DNA from: Ectopseudomonas composti
GTDB taxonomy: Bacteria; Pseudomonadota; Gammaproteobacteria; Pseudomonadales; Pseudomonadaceae
Direction: 5' to 3'
DNA length: 64,000 nucleotides
NCBI RefSeq assembly: GCF_001567565.1
Contig: NZ_LSSW01000021.1
Span: 248,001-312,000 of the forward strand
A program made the translations under genes and the position numbers. Below the pieces are notes generated by a model. That model was given only the letters and a program-made list of their open reading frames with translations. It was not told the DNA's origin and did no database searches. This document shows positions 47,664 to 56,112 of the stretch, piece by piece. Numbering within the stretch: position 1 is the first letter of the stretch; each line of letters opens with the position of its first letter.

Positions 47664-47723
47664 GTCGCGGCTAAAGCCCCACCCATAGTCTGAGTGTCTC
47701 GTGGCAGGGGCTTTAGCCGCGAT
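47664..47723. repeat. REP palindrome pair between doeB and doeX
   Basis: GTCGCGGCTAAAGCCCCACCC and GGCAGGGGCTTTAGCCGCGA (REP arms) face away from each other around a short AT-richer spacer. It fills most of the 107-base gap. Confidence 0.8.
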
Positions 47724-47765
47724 CTGGCTTCTACATCTTTAAACCCTTAGCCAACCGAGAAACCC

Positions 47766-48242
47766 ATGCACAAGCTCGACCGCTATGACCTGAAGATCCT
47801 GCGCATCCTTTCCGAGGACGGGCGGATCACCAAGTCGGCCCTGGCCGAGGCGATCAACCTGTCGGTGACGCCGACCTGGGAGCGTGTGCGCAAGCTGGAG
47901 GCGGCCGGGCTGATCAAGGGCTACCGCGCGCAGATCGACTGGGCGGCACTGTTCAGGAGCCAGCAGGTGCTGGTGGAAATCACCCTGGCCCGCCACACCG
48001 CGCAGGACATGCGCCGCTTTGAACAGCGTACGAGCGAGGCCCCCGAGGTGGGCTTCTGCTACGCCACCGGCGGCGGCGTCGACTACATTGCGATGATCCG
48101 CGCCCGCGATGTCGATCACTACCAGCGCTTCATCGATCAACTGCTGCTGGAAGATCTGGGCATCGAGCGCTACTTCACCTACATCGTCACCAAGACCATC
48201 AAGGCGGACACCTCGGGCGCGCCCGCCGAGCTTGACGACTAG
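47766..48242 (+). CDS. doeX: Lrp/AsnC-family regulator of ectoine catabolism (DoeX)
   Basis: The 158-residue product has an N-terminal AsnC helix-turn-helix (DLKILRILSEDGRITKSALAEAINLS-type, residues about 7-60) and a C-terminal RAM sensing domain. In Halomonas, doeX is linked to the doe genes and binds upstream DNA. Its last four bases overlap the end of the convergent binding-protein gene. Confidence 0.88.
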   Translation: MHKLDRYDLKILRILSEDGRITKSALAEAINLSVTPTWERVRKLEAAGLIKGYRAQIDWAALFRSQQVLVEITLARHTAQDMRRFEQRTSEAPEVGFCYATGGGVDYIAMIRARDVDHYQRFIDQLLLEDLGIERYFTYIVTKTIKADTSGAPAELDD

Positions 48243-49165
48243 AGCTTGGCCTTCACCGCCGCCAGCCCATCACCGCCATCACGGGTTTTCACGCCCTCCA
48301 GCCAGCCATCGAGCACCTGCGGGTTGGCCTTGATCCAGTTCTTGATCGCCGTGGTGTTGGCTACCTTGCGGTTGAGCACGTCGTCCATGATGGTGTTCTC
48401 CATCGCCTGGGTGAATTTCAGGTTGCTCAGCAATTTGCCCACGTTCGGGCATTCAGCCGCGTAGCCCTTGCGCGCCAGGGTGTTGACCGAACCGGTGCTG
48501 CCAAAGAATTTCTCACCACCCTTGAGGTACTGCATGTCGAACTGCACGTTCATCGGGTGCGGCGTCCAGCCCAGGAACACCACGAACTGATCGCGCTTCA
48601 CCGCGCGGCCGACCTGTACCAGCATCGCCTGTTCGCTGGACTCCACCAGCTTCCAGTCGCCGAGGTTGAATTCGTTGCCCTCGATCATCTGGCGAATGTA
48701 GTCGTTGGCCGGCGAGCCGGAGCCGATGCCGTAGATCTTCTTGCCGAACTTATCGGCGTATTTATTGAGGTCGTTGAAATCCTTCACCCCGGCTTCGTAC
48801 GCGTAGGTCGGCACGGCGAGGGTGTATTCGGTGCCGCCCAGGTTCTCCACCACCTTGTCGATCTGCCCGCTGGCCACGTAGCGGTCATAGTCGTGCTGAC
48901 CGGCCGGCATCCAGTTGCCGAGAAACACGTCCACCTGCCCTTTCTGCAGTCCGGCGAAGATGATCGGCACAGCCAGGGTGCGGGTCTGCGGTTTGTAGCC
49001 GAGGCCGTCGAGCAGCAGGCTGGCGATACCGTTGGTCACGGCGATATCGCTCCAGCCGGGGTCGGCCAGGGTCACCGTGGTGCAGCTGGCGCTGTCGGTC
49101 TGCGCCTGGGCGCCGACGCTGATGGCCAACAGCGAGGCCGCGAGCAGAGTGGTTTTCAGGTTCAT
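48239..49165 (-). CDS. Betaine/choline-type ABC substrate-binding protein
   Basis: The 308-residue product has a signal peptide ending at AQA and an OpuAC-type solute-binding fold, with VTLADPGWSDI near the N-terminus and VDVFLGNWMPAGQ further on. This is the pattern of choline/betaine/carnitine-binding proteins (ChoX, CbcX, CaiX). No permease or ATPase gene lies beside it, so it probably works with a transporter encoded elsewhere. It points opposite to doeX and overlaps it by four bases at the 3' end. Confidence 0.87.
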   Translation of the reverse strand: MNLKTTLLAASLLAISVGAQAQTDSASCTTVTLADPGWSDIAVTNGIASLLLDGLGYKPQTRTLAVPIIFAGLQKGQVDVFLGNWMPAGQHDYDRYVASGQIDKVVENLGGTEYTLAVPTYAYEAGVKDFNDLNKYADKFGKKIYGIGSGSPANDYIRQMIEGNEFNLGDWKLVESSEQAMLVQVGRAVKRDQFVVFLGWTPHPMNVQFDMQYLKGGEKFFGSTGSVNTLARKGYAAECPNVGKLLSNLKFTQAMENTIMDDVLNRKVANTTAIKNWIKANPQVLDGWLEGVKTRDGGDGLAAVKAKL

Positions 49166-49443
49166 GCGCGAGTCCTTTGCGGTTTAGGCAGTTCCTGACC
49201 TTAGCGGCCGAGGCAGGCAGGCTCAAGCCTGGGGGCGTAAATGGGCGCGACTGGTCGGCAACATGCGGGCTTTATCGGCAAACCGTTCGTCGACTACTCC
49301 CGGTTGAAAATGAACCAAAGGCTTTTTCAGGCGGTCCGTCACCGGGATGGGAAGGAGGCCCGTTTCCGATGCAATGCCTTGATTCGGAAGGGCTTCCGCA
49401 CAAAGGCCAATCACCAGGGTCACTGGGTTTGAATAAATTTTTT

Positions 49444-49935
49444 ATGTCATTTTGCCTGGGAGGCGCTCTTTTACTGGGAATTTGTACCCAAGCCTCCGCC
49501 ACCTTTCGTATCCATACCATTCCTGCCACCGCGCCAACGGCCGCGCCCAAACCGGCCAGTGAAGTGATCGACCGCGCCCTCGGCGCGCTGGGCACCCCGT
49601 ACCGCTGGGGCGGCACCAGTCTGCGTCACGGCTTCGATTGCAGCGGTCTGGTGCAATACGCCTTCAAGACCCAGAACGACCTCGAACTGCCGCGCACCTC
49701 CCGCGCGCTGTCGCGCCTGGATGCGCCCTCGGTGAAACGTAGTGACCTGCAGCCGGGTGACCTGCTGTTCTTCCGCATTCGCAGCCGCTCGGTGGATCAC
49801 GTCGCCATCTACATCGGCGAGGGACGCTTCGTCCACGCGCCGCGTCGCGGCAGCAACGTGCGCATCGACTTCCTCAACAACTCGTACTGGCAGCGCCATT
49901 TCCAGCTGGCCAAGCGGGTGGTGCCGCAGGCCTGA
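49444..49935 (+). CDS. NlpC/P60-family cell-wall hydrolase
   Basis: The ~163-residue product has an N-terminal signal segment (SFCLGGALLLGICTQASA) and an NlpC/P60 domain (about 40-160). The catalytic cysteine is in FDCSGLVQYAF, the histidine in DHVAIYIG, and the third site in FVHAPRRG. It should cut peptide stems of peptidoglycan in the periplasm. The start is uncertain: ATG 49444 gives a good signal peptide but a weak ribosome site, and a TTG at 49429 or the longer frame from 49177 cannot be excluded. The 278 bases upstream of 49444 show no other gene. Confidence 0.85.
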   Translation: MSFCLGGALLLGICTQASATFRIHTIPATAPTAAPKPASEVIDRALGALGTPYRWGGTSLRHGFDCSGLVQYAFKTQNDLELPRTSRALSRLDAPSVKRSDLQPGDLLFFRIRSRSVDHVAIYIGEGRFVHAPRRGSNVRIDFLNNSYWQRHFQLAKRVVPQA

Positions 49936-50093
49936 GCCTGCGAGCACGGCCTCGACGGTAATTCGGTTCGGGCAGGCGTCATTCCTGCGAAGGTGCAACC
50001 TTTCATCCGGGCGGCCTGGCCTCAGGTGGGAAAACCTATCCTGCGGGTCAACAACGCGCTAGAATGCGCGCCGCTTGCGGCCATGTCGGCTGC

Positions 50094-50131
50094 AGCAGTG
50101 GGTTCCCTCACCCCACTCTACGAAAAAGGAC
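50094..50131 (+). promoter_or_regulatory. preQ1-I riboswitch controlling the queuosine-precursor transporter
   Basis: AGTGG at 50097-50101 pairs with CCACT at 50113-50117, enclosing GTTCCC and CACC, and is followed by the A-rich tail CTACGAAAAAGGAC (50118-50131). This is the compact H-type pseudoknot pattern of preQ1-I. TCC at 50104-50106 can pair with GGA at 50128-50130, and that GGA is the ribosome site seven bases before the ATG. Binding of preQ1 should thus hide the ribosome site and shut off translation. The gene downstream is the expected target. Confidence 0.8.
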
Positions 50132-50137
50132 ATCGAC

Positions 50138-50788
50138 ATGACCCTGATTCCTGCGTCGGTCAGTCGGCCCGTGCTGGCCGGCCTGATCGCCTTCCATATC
50201 CTCATCATCATCGCCAGCAACTACCTGGTGCAGCTGCCGATCACCCTGTTCGGCTGGCATACCACCTGGGGTGCGTTCAGCTTCCCGTTCATCTTCCTGG
50301 CCACCGATCTGACCGTGCGCCTGATCGGTAAGCATGCCGCACGCGTGGTGATCGCGCGGGTGATGCTGCCGGCGCTGGTGGCTTCCTACGTGGTCTCCGT
50401 GCTGTTCCATGAAGGCGCGTTCGGCGGCCTGGCGGCGCTGGGCGAATTCAATCTGTTCGTCTTCCGCATCGCCCTGGCCAGCTTCCTCGCCTACGCCTTT
50501 GGCCAATTGCTCGATATCCAGGTGTTCGACCGCCTGCGCAGGATGCGCCAGTGGTGGGTTGCGCCGACGGCCTCGACTATTTTCGGCAACCTGCTCGATA
50601 CCTTCCTGTTCTTCTCGGTGGCCTTCTGGCACAGCGACGATCCGTTCATGGCCGCCAACTGGGTGGAGATCGCCACGGTGGATTACGTGATCAAGCTGGC
50701 CATCAGCCTGATCCTTTTCGTGCCGCTGTACGGCATGCTGCTCAGTGCCATCGTGCGGGCTTTGCCGCCGCGTACTGCCACGGCGTGA
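50138..50788 (+). CDS. yhhQ: Queuosine-precursor transporter (YhhQ family)
   Basis: The 216-residue product has about six transmembrane helices and the YhhQ signatures LPITLFGWHTTWGAFSFPFIFLATDLTVR (site about residues 27-55) and APTASTIFGNLLDTFLFF. YhhQ takes up preQ0/preQ1 for making queuosine in tRNA. The start at 50138 follows AAAAGGA with normal spacing. The preQ1-I element just upstream supports the role. Confidence 0.92.
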   Translation: MTLIPASVSRPVLAGLIAFHILIIIASNYLVQLPITLFGWHTTWGAFSFPFIFLATDLTVRLIGKHAARVVIARVMLPALVASYVVSVLFHEGAFGGLAALGEFNLFVFRIALASFLAYAFGQLLDIQVFDRLRRMRQWWVAPTASTIFGNLLDTFLFFSVAFWHSDDPFMAANWVEIATVDYVIKLAISLILFVPLYGMLLSAIVRALPPRTATA

Positions 50789-50840
50789 AGCCCACTCACT
50801 GCTGAGGCGCCTCCCACGCTGGCAAGTGTGGGAGGGGCTT

Positions 50841-50891
50841 TCGGCTCGGGCATCCTGCTTCGCTCTACCTCCCGCATCCATGCAGTCGTAG
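50841..50891. repeat. Dispersed repeat 'CGGCATCCTGCTTCGCTCTACC', copy 2
   Basis: It matches 38026-38075 closely. A single REP arm (GTGGGAGGGGCTTTCGGCT, about 50826) leads into it. It lies in the 271-base gap between yhhQ and doeC, which otherwise shows nothing but the doeC promoter region. Confidence 0.7.
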
Positions 50892-51059
50892 CCGCGACTG
50901 CCTGAGTGCCACCGCCGAGGTGCGACGGGCGCCTCAGAAATCCGCTGTTCACCCTGATCCTTCAGAAAAAACTGCGGTAGCACCTGCCCGGCTTGGAAAA
51001 AACGCCAAGCCGCCCTTCCCTAGCATGTCTCCCATGCCCATCGGCCCGGAGACATTGCC

Positions 51060-52526
51060 ATGCCCCTCGACCATCCCCTGCTGTTCAAATCGCTGTGCTA
51101 TGTCGACGGCCACTGGCTGCACAGTGACGATGGCGCCAGCATCGCCGTGCACAACCCTGCCGACCAGAGTGTGATCGGCCACGTGCCGATGCTCGGTCAG
51201 GCGCAGATCGTCGCCGCGGTGGACGCCGCCCAGCGTGCTTTCGCCGACTGGCGCGAGCAGAGCCTGGAAGCCCGCGCGAGTCTGCTGCGCCGCTGGGCCG
51301 AGCTGATCCTGCAGCATCAGGAAGACCTGGCGCGCATCCTCAGTCAGGAGCAGGGCAAGCCGCTGGCCGAGGCGCGGGGCGAGATCCGCTACGCCGCCAG
51401 CTTCATCCCCTGGTTCGCCGAGGAGGCGCGCCGGCTCTACGGTCAGACCATTCCCAGCCATATCCCCGGTGCCCAGCTCGGAACGGTGAAGGAGCCGGTC
51501 GGTGTCTGCGCCCTGCTCACGCCCTGGAACTTCCCCAGCGCGATGATCACCCGCAAGGCCGCCGCCGCCCTGGCTGCCGGTTGTACCGTGGTGGTCAAGC
51601 CGGCGCACGAGACGCCCTATTCCGCTTTTGCCCTGGCGCAACTGGCTGAGGAAGCCGGCTTACCGGCTGGCGTGTTCAACGTCGTGCTGGGCGAGCCGCA
51701 GATGGCCATGGAAACCCTGGTCAAGGACGTGCGAGTGCGCTCGGTGAGCTTCACCGGCTCGACCCGCGTCGGCAAGCTGGTGCTGCAGGCCGCCGCCAGC
51801 GATGTGAAGAAGGTGGCGCTGGAGCTGGGCGGCAATGCGCCGCTGATCGTCTGCGCCGATGCCGATCTGGATCACGCCGTGCAGGTGACGTTGGACGCCA
51901 AGTTCCAGACCTCCGGCCAGGACTGCTGCGCGGCCAACCGTATTTTGGTCGAGCGCCCCGTCTACGAGGATTTCCTGCAGCGTTTCGCCAAGGCCGTGCG
52001 CGGCCTGCGTGTCGGCCCCGGCCAGGATGAGCGCAACCAGATCGGCCCGCTGATGCACCAGGCGGCGCTGGACTCGACTGCCGCCCGGGTCACGGACGCC
52101 ATCGAACAGGGCGCGCGCCTGCTGGTCGGCGGCGAGCCGCATGCGCTCGGCGGCTGGTTCTGGCAGCCGACGCTGCTGGCCGATGTCACCGAGGCCATGC
52201 GCATCTACCGCGAGGAAAACTTCGCGCCCATTGCCGGCGTGCGTGCCTTCGACACCCTGGACGAAGCCGTGGCCATGGCCAACGACACCGAATACGGCCT
52301 GGCCGCCTACATCTGTTCCAACCGCGTGGATGTCGTCCACCCACTGATCCGTCGCCTCGACCACGCCATGGTCGCGGTCAACGGCAGCAAATTCACCGGC
52401 CATCCGATCCCCTTCGGTGGCATGAAAGCCTCCGGCCTCGGCCGTGAGGGCGGCACGGACGGCTTCGAGCCCTTCGTCGAAACCAAGTACTTCTGCATTC
52501 ATCATCAGGGCCAACGTTACCCCTGA
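51060..52526 (+). CDS. doeC: Aspartate-semialdehyde/succinate-semialdehyde-type dehydrogenase DoeC
   Basis: DoeC oxidises L-aspartate semialdehyde, made by DoeD, to aspartate. The 488-residue product is an aldehyde dehydrogenase with TPWNFPSAMITRK (cofactor and substrate loop), catalytic base E255 in LELGGNAP, and nucleophile C289 in SGQDCCAANR. By sequence alone it could be a succinate-semialdehyde dehydrogenase. The pairing with doeD and the ectoine cluster favours DoeC. doeD starts 90 bases downstream. Confidence 0.88.
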   Translation: MPLDHPLLFKSLCYVDGHWLHSDDGASIAVHNPADQSVIGHVPMLGQAQIVAAVDAAQRAFADWREQSLEARASLLRRWAELILQHQEDLARILSQEQGKPLAEARGEIRYAASFIPWFAEEARRLYGQTIPSHIPGAQLGTVKEPVGVCALLTPWNFPSAMITRKAAAALAAGCTVVVKPAHETPYSAFALAQLAEEAGLPAGVFNVVLGEPQMAMETLVKDVRVRSVSFTGSTRVGKLVLQAAASDVKKVALELGGNAPLIVCADADLDHAVQVTLDAKFQTSGQDCCAANRILVERPVYEDFLQRFAKAVRGLRVGPGQDERNQIGPLMHQAALDSTAARVTDAIEQGARLLVGGEPHALGGWFWQPTLLADVTEAMRIYREENFAPIAGVRAFDTLDEAVAMANDTEYGLAAYICSNRVDVVHPLIRRLDHAMVAVNGSKFTGHPIPFGGMKASGLGREGGTDGFEPFVETKYFCIHHQGQRYP

Positions 52527-52616
52527 GGATCCGGAGTGCAGGCGGGAGGGGCAGTCCCTGCCTCGAGCGTGTGAATTACCTTTAACGCTACCTCAGCGAA
52601 TTAGATGGAGATCGCC

Positions 52617-53993
52617 ATGACCGACTACCAGAACCTGTTCGAGCAGGACCGTGCCCACTTCATGCACCCGTCCACCCACGCTCACGACCACGCCAGCGGC
52701 GCGCTCAAGGGCCGCATCATCACTGGCGCCTCGGGTATCCGTATTTGCGATCACGAAGGCCGCGAGCTGCTCGATGCCTTCGCCGGCCTGTACTGCGTGA
52801 ACATCGGCTACGGACGCACCGAGGTGGCCGAGGCCATCTACAAGCAGGCCAAGGAGCTGGCCTACTACCACACCTATGTCGGCCACTCGACCGAGGCCAT
52901 CATCGAGCTGTCGGCGCGCATCATCGACTGGGCGCCCAAGGGCATGAAGAAGGTCTACTACGGCCTGTCCGGCTCGGACGCCAACGAAACCCAGATCAAG
53001 CTGGTGCGTTACTACAACAACGTGCTCGGTCGCCCGGCGAAGAAGAAGATCATCTCGCGCCAGCGCGGTTATCACGGCTCGGGGATCATGACCGGCAGCC
53101 TCACCGGCCTGGCTAGCTTCCACCAGCACTTCGACCTGCCGGCAGCGGACATCAAGCACGCCGCCTGCCCGCACTTCTACAAGGCGCCGGCCGGCATGGA
53201 CGAAGCCGCCTTCGTGCGCCATTGCGCCGAGGATCTGGAGCGTCTGATCCTGGCCGAAGGGCCGGACACCGTGGCGGCCTTCATTGGCGAGCCTGTGATG
53301 GGCACCGGCGGCATCATCGTCCCGCCCAAAGGCTACTGGCAGGCGATCCAGGCCGTGTTGGCCAAGTACGACATCTTGCTGATCGCCGACGAAGTGGTCT
53401 GCGCCTTCGGTCGCTTGGGCACGCCGATGGGCAGTCAGATGTTCGGCATGCAGCCGGATCTGATTACCACCGCCAAAGGCCTGACCAGCGCCTATGCGCC
53501 GTTGTCGGCGGTGATCGTCGGCGAGAAGGTGTGGAACGTGATCGAAGAAGCATCGAGCCGCGACGGCGCCATGGGCCACGGCTGGACCTATTCCGGTCAC
53601 CCGATCTGCGCCGCTGCCGCGCTGGCCAACCTGGATATCCTGGAGAAGGAAAATATCGCCGCCAACGCCGCCGATGTCGGCGCCTACCTCAACCAGCAAC
53701 TGCGCCAGACCTTCGAAGGCCATCCGCTGGTGGGTGAAGTCCGTGGTGTCGGTATGCTCGGCGCGCTGGAGTTCATGGCCGACCGAGAGGCGCGCACGCC
53801 CTTCGACGCATCGCTCAAGGTCGGCCCGCGCGTGTCGGCGGCTTGCCTGGAGCGCGGCATGATCGCCCGCGCCATGCCGCACGGCGACATCCTCGGCTTC
53901 GCCCCGCCGCTGGTGCTGACCAAGGCTGAAGCCGACGAAGTGGTGAGCATCGCCAAGGCGGCGGTGGATGCGGTGGCGAGCGAGGTGCTCTAA
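52617..53993 (+). CDS. doeD: L-2,4-diaminobutyrate transaminase DoeD
   Basis: DoeD moves the 4-amino group of diaminobutyrate to an acceptor, giving aspartate semialdehyde. The 458-residue product is a class III aminotransferase. The PLP lysine is K287 in ITTAKGLTSAYAPLSA, with LIADEVVCAFGRLG before it and GHGWTYSGHPICAAAALANL after. The start at 52617 is six bases from GGAG. A start at 52605 is less likely. It ends the ectoine region. Confidence 0.9.
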   Translation: MTDYQNLFEQDRAHFMHPSTHAHDHASGALKGRIITGASGIRICDHEGRELLDAFAGLYCVNIGYGRTEVAEAIYKQAKELAYYHTYVGHSTEAIIELSARIIDWAPKGMKKVYYGLSGSDANETQIKLVRYYNNVLGRPAKKKIISRQRGYHGSGIMTGSLTGLASFHQHFDLPAADIKHAACPHFYKAPAGMDEAAFVRHCAEDLERLILAEGPDTVAAFIGEPVMGTGGIIVPPKGYWQAIQAVLAKYDILLIADEVVCAFGRLGTPMGSQMFGMQPDLITTAKGLTSAYAPLSAVIVGEKVWNVIEEASSRDGAMGHGWTYSGHPICAAAALANLDILEKENIAANAADVGAYLNQQLRQTFEGHPLVGEVRGVGMLGALEFMADREARTPFDASLKVGPRVSAACLERGMIARAMPHGDILGFAPPLVLTKAEADEVVSIAKAAVDAVASEVL

Positions 53994-54006
53994 GCCGCTG
54001 CAGTCC

Positions 54007-54190
54007 GCAGGAGCGGTTGAGCGGTATTGCGCTTCAGCCGCAAGCTCCCTGCGCCCGCACATTTGGCGACATTAAGAACGCGTCGCCGAAGTGCTTGGCG
54101 CAGAGAGCGCTACAGCACGCGTGGGAGGGGCTTCAGCCGCGACCGCCTGGCCCCTGTCCCCGGATTGCATCCGGGCTACGTTGGTGTGCG
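54007..54190. repeat. Cluster of degenerate REP and CCCGGAT palindromes
   Basis: GCAGGAGCGGTTGAGCGG at 54008 and GTGGGAGGGGCTTCAGCCGCG at about 54120 are REP arms. CCCCGGATTGCATCCGGGCTACG at about 54160 is a short palindrome of the type also seen near 43107 and 54706. This fills the 244-base gap between doeD and the TPR gene. Confidence 0.6.
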
Positions 54191-54237
54191 TCGATAGCTC
54201 GCAGCGGAGCGCCGACGTCCATGATGGGCTTTGTCGA

Positions 54238-54552
54238 TCAGCGCTGCTTGTCCAGCTTGCGCAGGAACACGTTCATTTCCTTCTCGGCCTGCTTGTCGCC
54301 CTTGGCCTGTGCCGCAGCGATGCCCTGCTGCCAGGCCTGGCGTGCGCCGTCATGGTCGCCGCTTGCTTGCAGCGCCTTGCCCAGCAACTTCCAGGCAGCG
54401 GAATAGGCCGGGTCGAACTCGACGCAGCGTTGCAGGTGTTCGGCCGCCTGGGCGGCGTCGCCGCCATCGAGATGGGCCTTGCCCAGGCCGAAGCGCAGCA
54501 GGGCGTTGTCCATGCCCTTGGCCAACATCTTTTCCAGTGCCTCAGTGCTCAT
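54238..54552 (-). CDS. Small tetratricopeptide-repeat protein
   Basis: The ~104-residue product has two to three TPR-like helical pairs, seen as ALLRFGLGKAHLDGGDAAQAAEHLQ and SAAWKLLGKALQASGDHDGARQAW (motif sites). It has no signal peptide. TPR proteins bind partner proteins. The partner here is unknown. The start at 54552 follows GGGAG. Its place before trkA matches PA0015 in P. aeruginosa. Confidence 0.8.
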   Translation of the reverse strand: MSTEALEKMLAKGMDNALLRFGLGKAHLDGGDAAQAAEHLQRCVEFDPAYSAAWKLLGKALQASGDHDGARQAWQQGIAAAQAKGDKQAEKEMNVFLRKLDKQR

Positions 54553-54565
54553 CTCGGCTCCCAGT

Positions 54566-54685
54566 CTGCTGCGCGTCGGCACTGCTGCGTTAAAAACAGG
54601 CTCGGACTGCTCATGTACTGCTCGTACACTCCGCGTCCTCGCCTGTTTTTGCCTTGCATTGCTCTAGCTCGCGAGACTTTGAAAT
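54566..54685. repeat. Structured repeat, copy B
   Basis: This is the second copy of the element at 38936-39079. AAAAACAGGC (54592-54601) pairs with GCCTGTTTTT (54641-54650), and TGTAC (54614-54618) pairs with GTACA (54624-54628). Most positions outside the stems match copy A, including GCGTCGGCACTGC and TTGCCTTGCATTGCTCTAGC. The terminal inverted repeats of copy A are not conserved here. It lies between the TPR gene and trkA. Confidence 0.85.
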
Positions 54686-54727
54686 CTTTAGAAGAGGGTC
54701 AGTCGTAGCCCGGATGAAATCCGGGAC

Positions 54728-56101
54728 TCAGAAAAACGTCAGGCCGGCCTGGAACAGGCGCTCGACGTCGCGAATGTACTTCTTGTCGACCAGGAACAGG
54801 ATCACGTGGTCGCCAGACTCGATCACCGTGTCGTCATGGGCGATCAGCACCTGTTCGTCGCGGATGATGGCGCCGATGGTGGTGCTCGGCGGCAGGGCGA
54901 TGTCTTCGATGGCGCGGCCGATGACCTTGCTCGATTTGGCGTCACCGTGGGCGATCACCTCCAGTGCTTCCGCCGCGCCACGGCGCAGGCTGTGCACGCT
55001 CTCGATATCGCCACGGCGCACATGGGTCAGCAGGGTGCCGATGGTGGCCAGCTGCGGGCTGATGGCGATGTCGATCTCGCCGCCCTGCACCAGGTCGACG
55101 TAGGCCGGGTTGTTGATGATGGTCATCACCTTGCGCGCACCGAGGCGCTTGGCCAGCAGCGAGGACATGATGTTGGCCTCGTCGTCGTTGGTCAGGGCGA
55201 GGAAGATGTCGGCATCGTTGATGTTCTCCTCCACCAGCAGGTCGCGATCCGAGGCGCTGCCTTGCAGCACGATGGCGCTGTCGAGGTTTTCCGAGAGGTA
55301 GCGGCAGCGCGCCGGGTTCATCTCGATGATCTTCACCTGGTAGCGGCTTTCGATGGCCTCGGCCAGGCGCTCGCCAATATTGCCGCCACCGGCGATCACC
55401 ACGCGCTTGTAGCTGTCCTCGAGGCGGCGCATCTCGCTCATCACCGCGCGGATGTGCGCCTTGGCGGCGATGAAGAACACTTCGTCATCGGCCTCGATGA
55501 CGGTATCACCCTTGGGCATGATCGGCCGGTTGCGGCGGAAGATGGCCGCCACGCGGGTGTCGACGTTGGGCATGTGCTGGCGCAGCTGGCGCAGTTGCTG
55601 GCCGACCAGCGGGCCGCCGTAGTAGGCCTTGACCGCCACCAGCTGGGCCTTGCCTTCGGCGAAGTCGATCACCTGCAAGGCGCCGGGGTATTCAATCAGG
55701 CGCTTGATGTAGTTGGTCACCACCTGCTCGGGGCTGATCAGCACGTCGACCGGAATCGCCTCGTTGTCGAACAGCGCTTCGCGGGTCAGGTAGGCGGCCT
55801 CGCGCACCCGGGCGATCTTGGTCGGCGTATGGAACAGGGTGTAGGCCACCTGGCAGGCGATCATGTTGACTTCGTCGCTGTTGGTCACCGCCACCAGCAT
55901 GTCGGCGTCATCGGCGCCGGCCTGACGCAGTACGGTGGGAAACGAGCCCTTGCCCTGCACGGTGCGGATATCCAGGCGGTCGCCGAGGTCGCGCAGGCGG
56001 TCGCCGTCAGTGTCGACCACGGTAATGTCGTTGGCCTCGCTGGCGAGGTGTTCGGCCAGGGTGCCGCCCACCTGGCCGGCGCCGAGAATGATGATTTTCA
56101 C
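54728..56101 (-). CDS. trkA: Trk potassium uptake regulatory protein TrkA
   Basis: TrkA is the cytoplasmic NAD-binding regulator of the TrkH/TrkG potassium channel. The 457-residue product has two RCK units, each with a Rossmann motif: [18 protein letters not shown] at the N-terminus and [17 protein letters not shown] around residue 235. The start is a GTG at 56101, six bases after GGAG. The frame is open to 56353 but overlaps rsmB. rsmB ends 11 bases upstream. Confidence 0.97.
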   Translation of the reverse strand: MKIIILGAGQVGGTLAEHLASEANDITVVDTDGDRLRDLGDRLDIRTVQGKGSFPTVLRQAGADDADMLVAVTNSDEVNMIACQVAYTLFHTPTKIARVREAAYLTREALFDNEAIPVDVLISPEQVVTNYIKRLIEYPGALQVIDFAEGKAQLVAVKAYYGGPLVGQQLRQLRQHMPNVDTRVAAIFRRNRPIMPKGDTVIEADDEVFFIAAKAHIRAVMSEMRRLEDSYKRVVIAGGGNIGERLAEAIESRYQVKIIEMNPARCRYLSENLDSAIVLQGSASDRDLLVEENINDADIFLALTNDDEANIMSSLLAKRLGARKVMTIINNPAYVDLVQGGEIDIAISPQLATIGTLLTHVRRGDIESVHSLRRGAAEALEVIAHGDAKSSKVIGRAIEDIALPPSTTIGAIIRDEQVLIAHDDTVIESGDHVILFLVDKKYIRDVERLFQAGLTFF

Positions 56102-56112
56102 TGATCGCTCCG

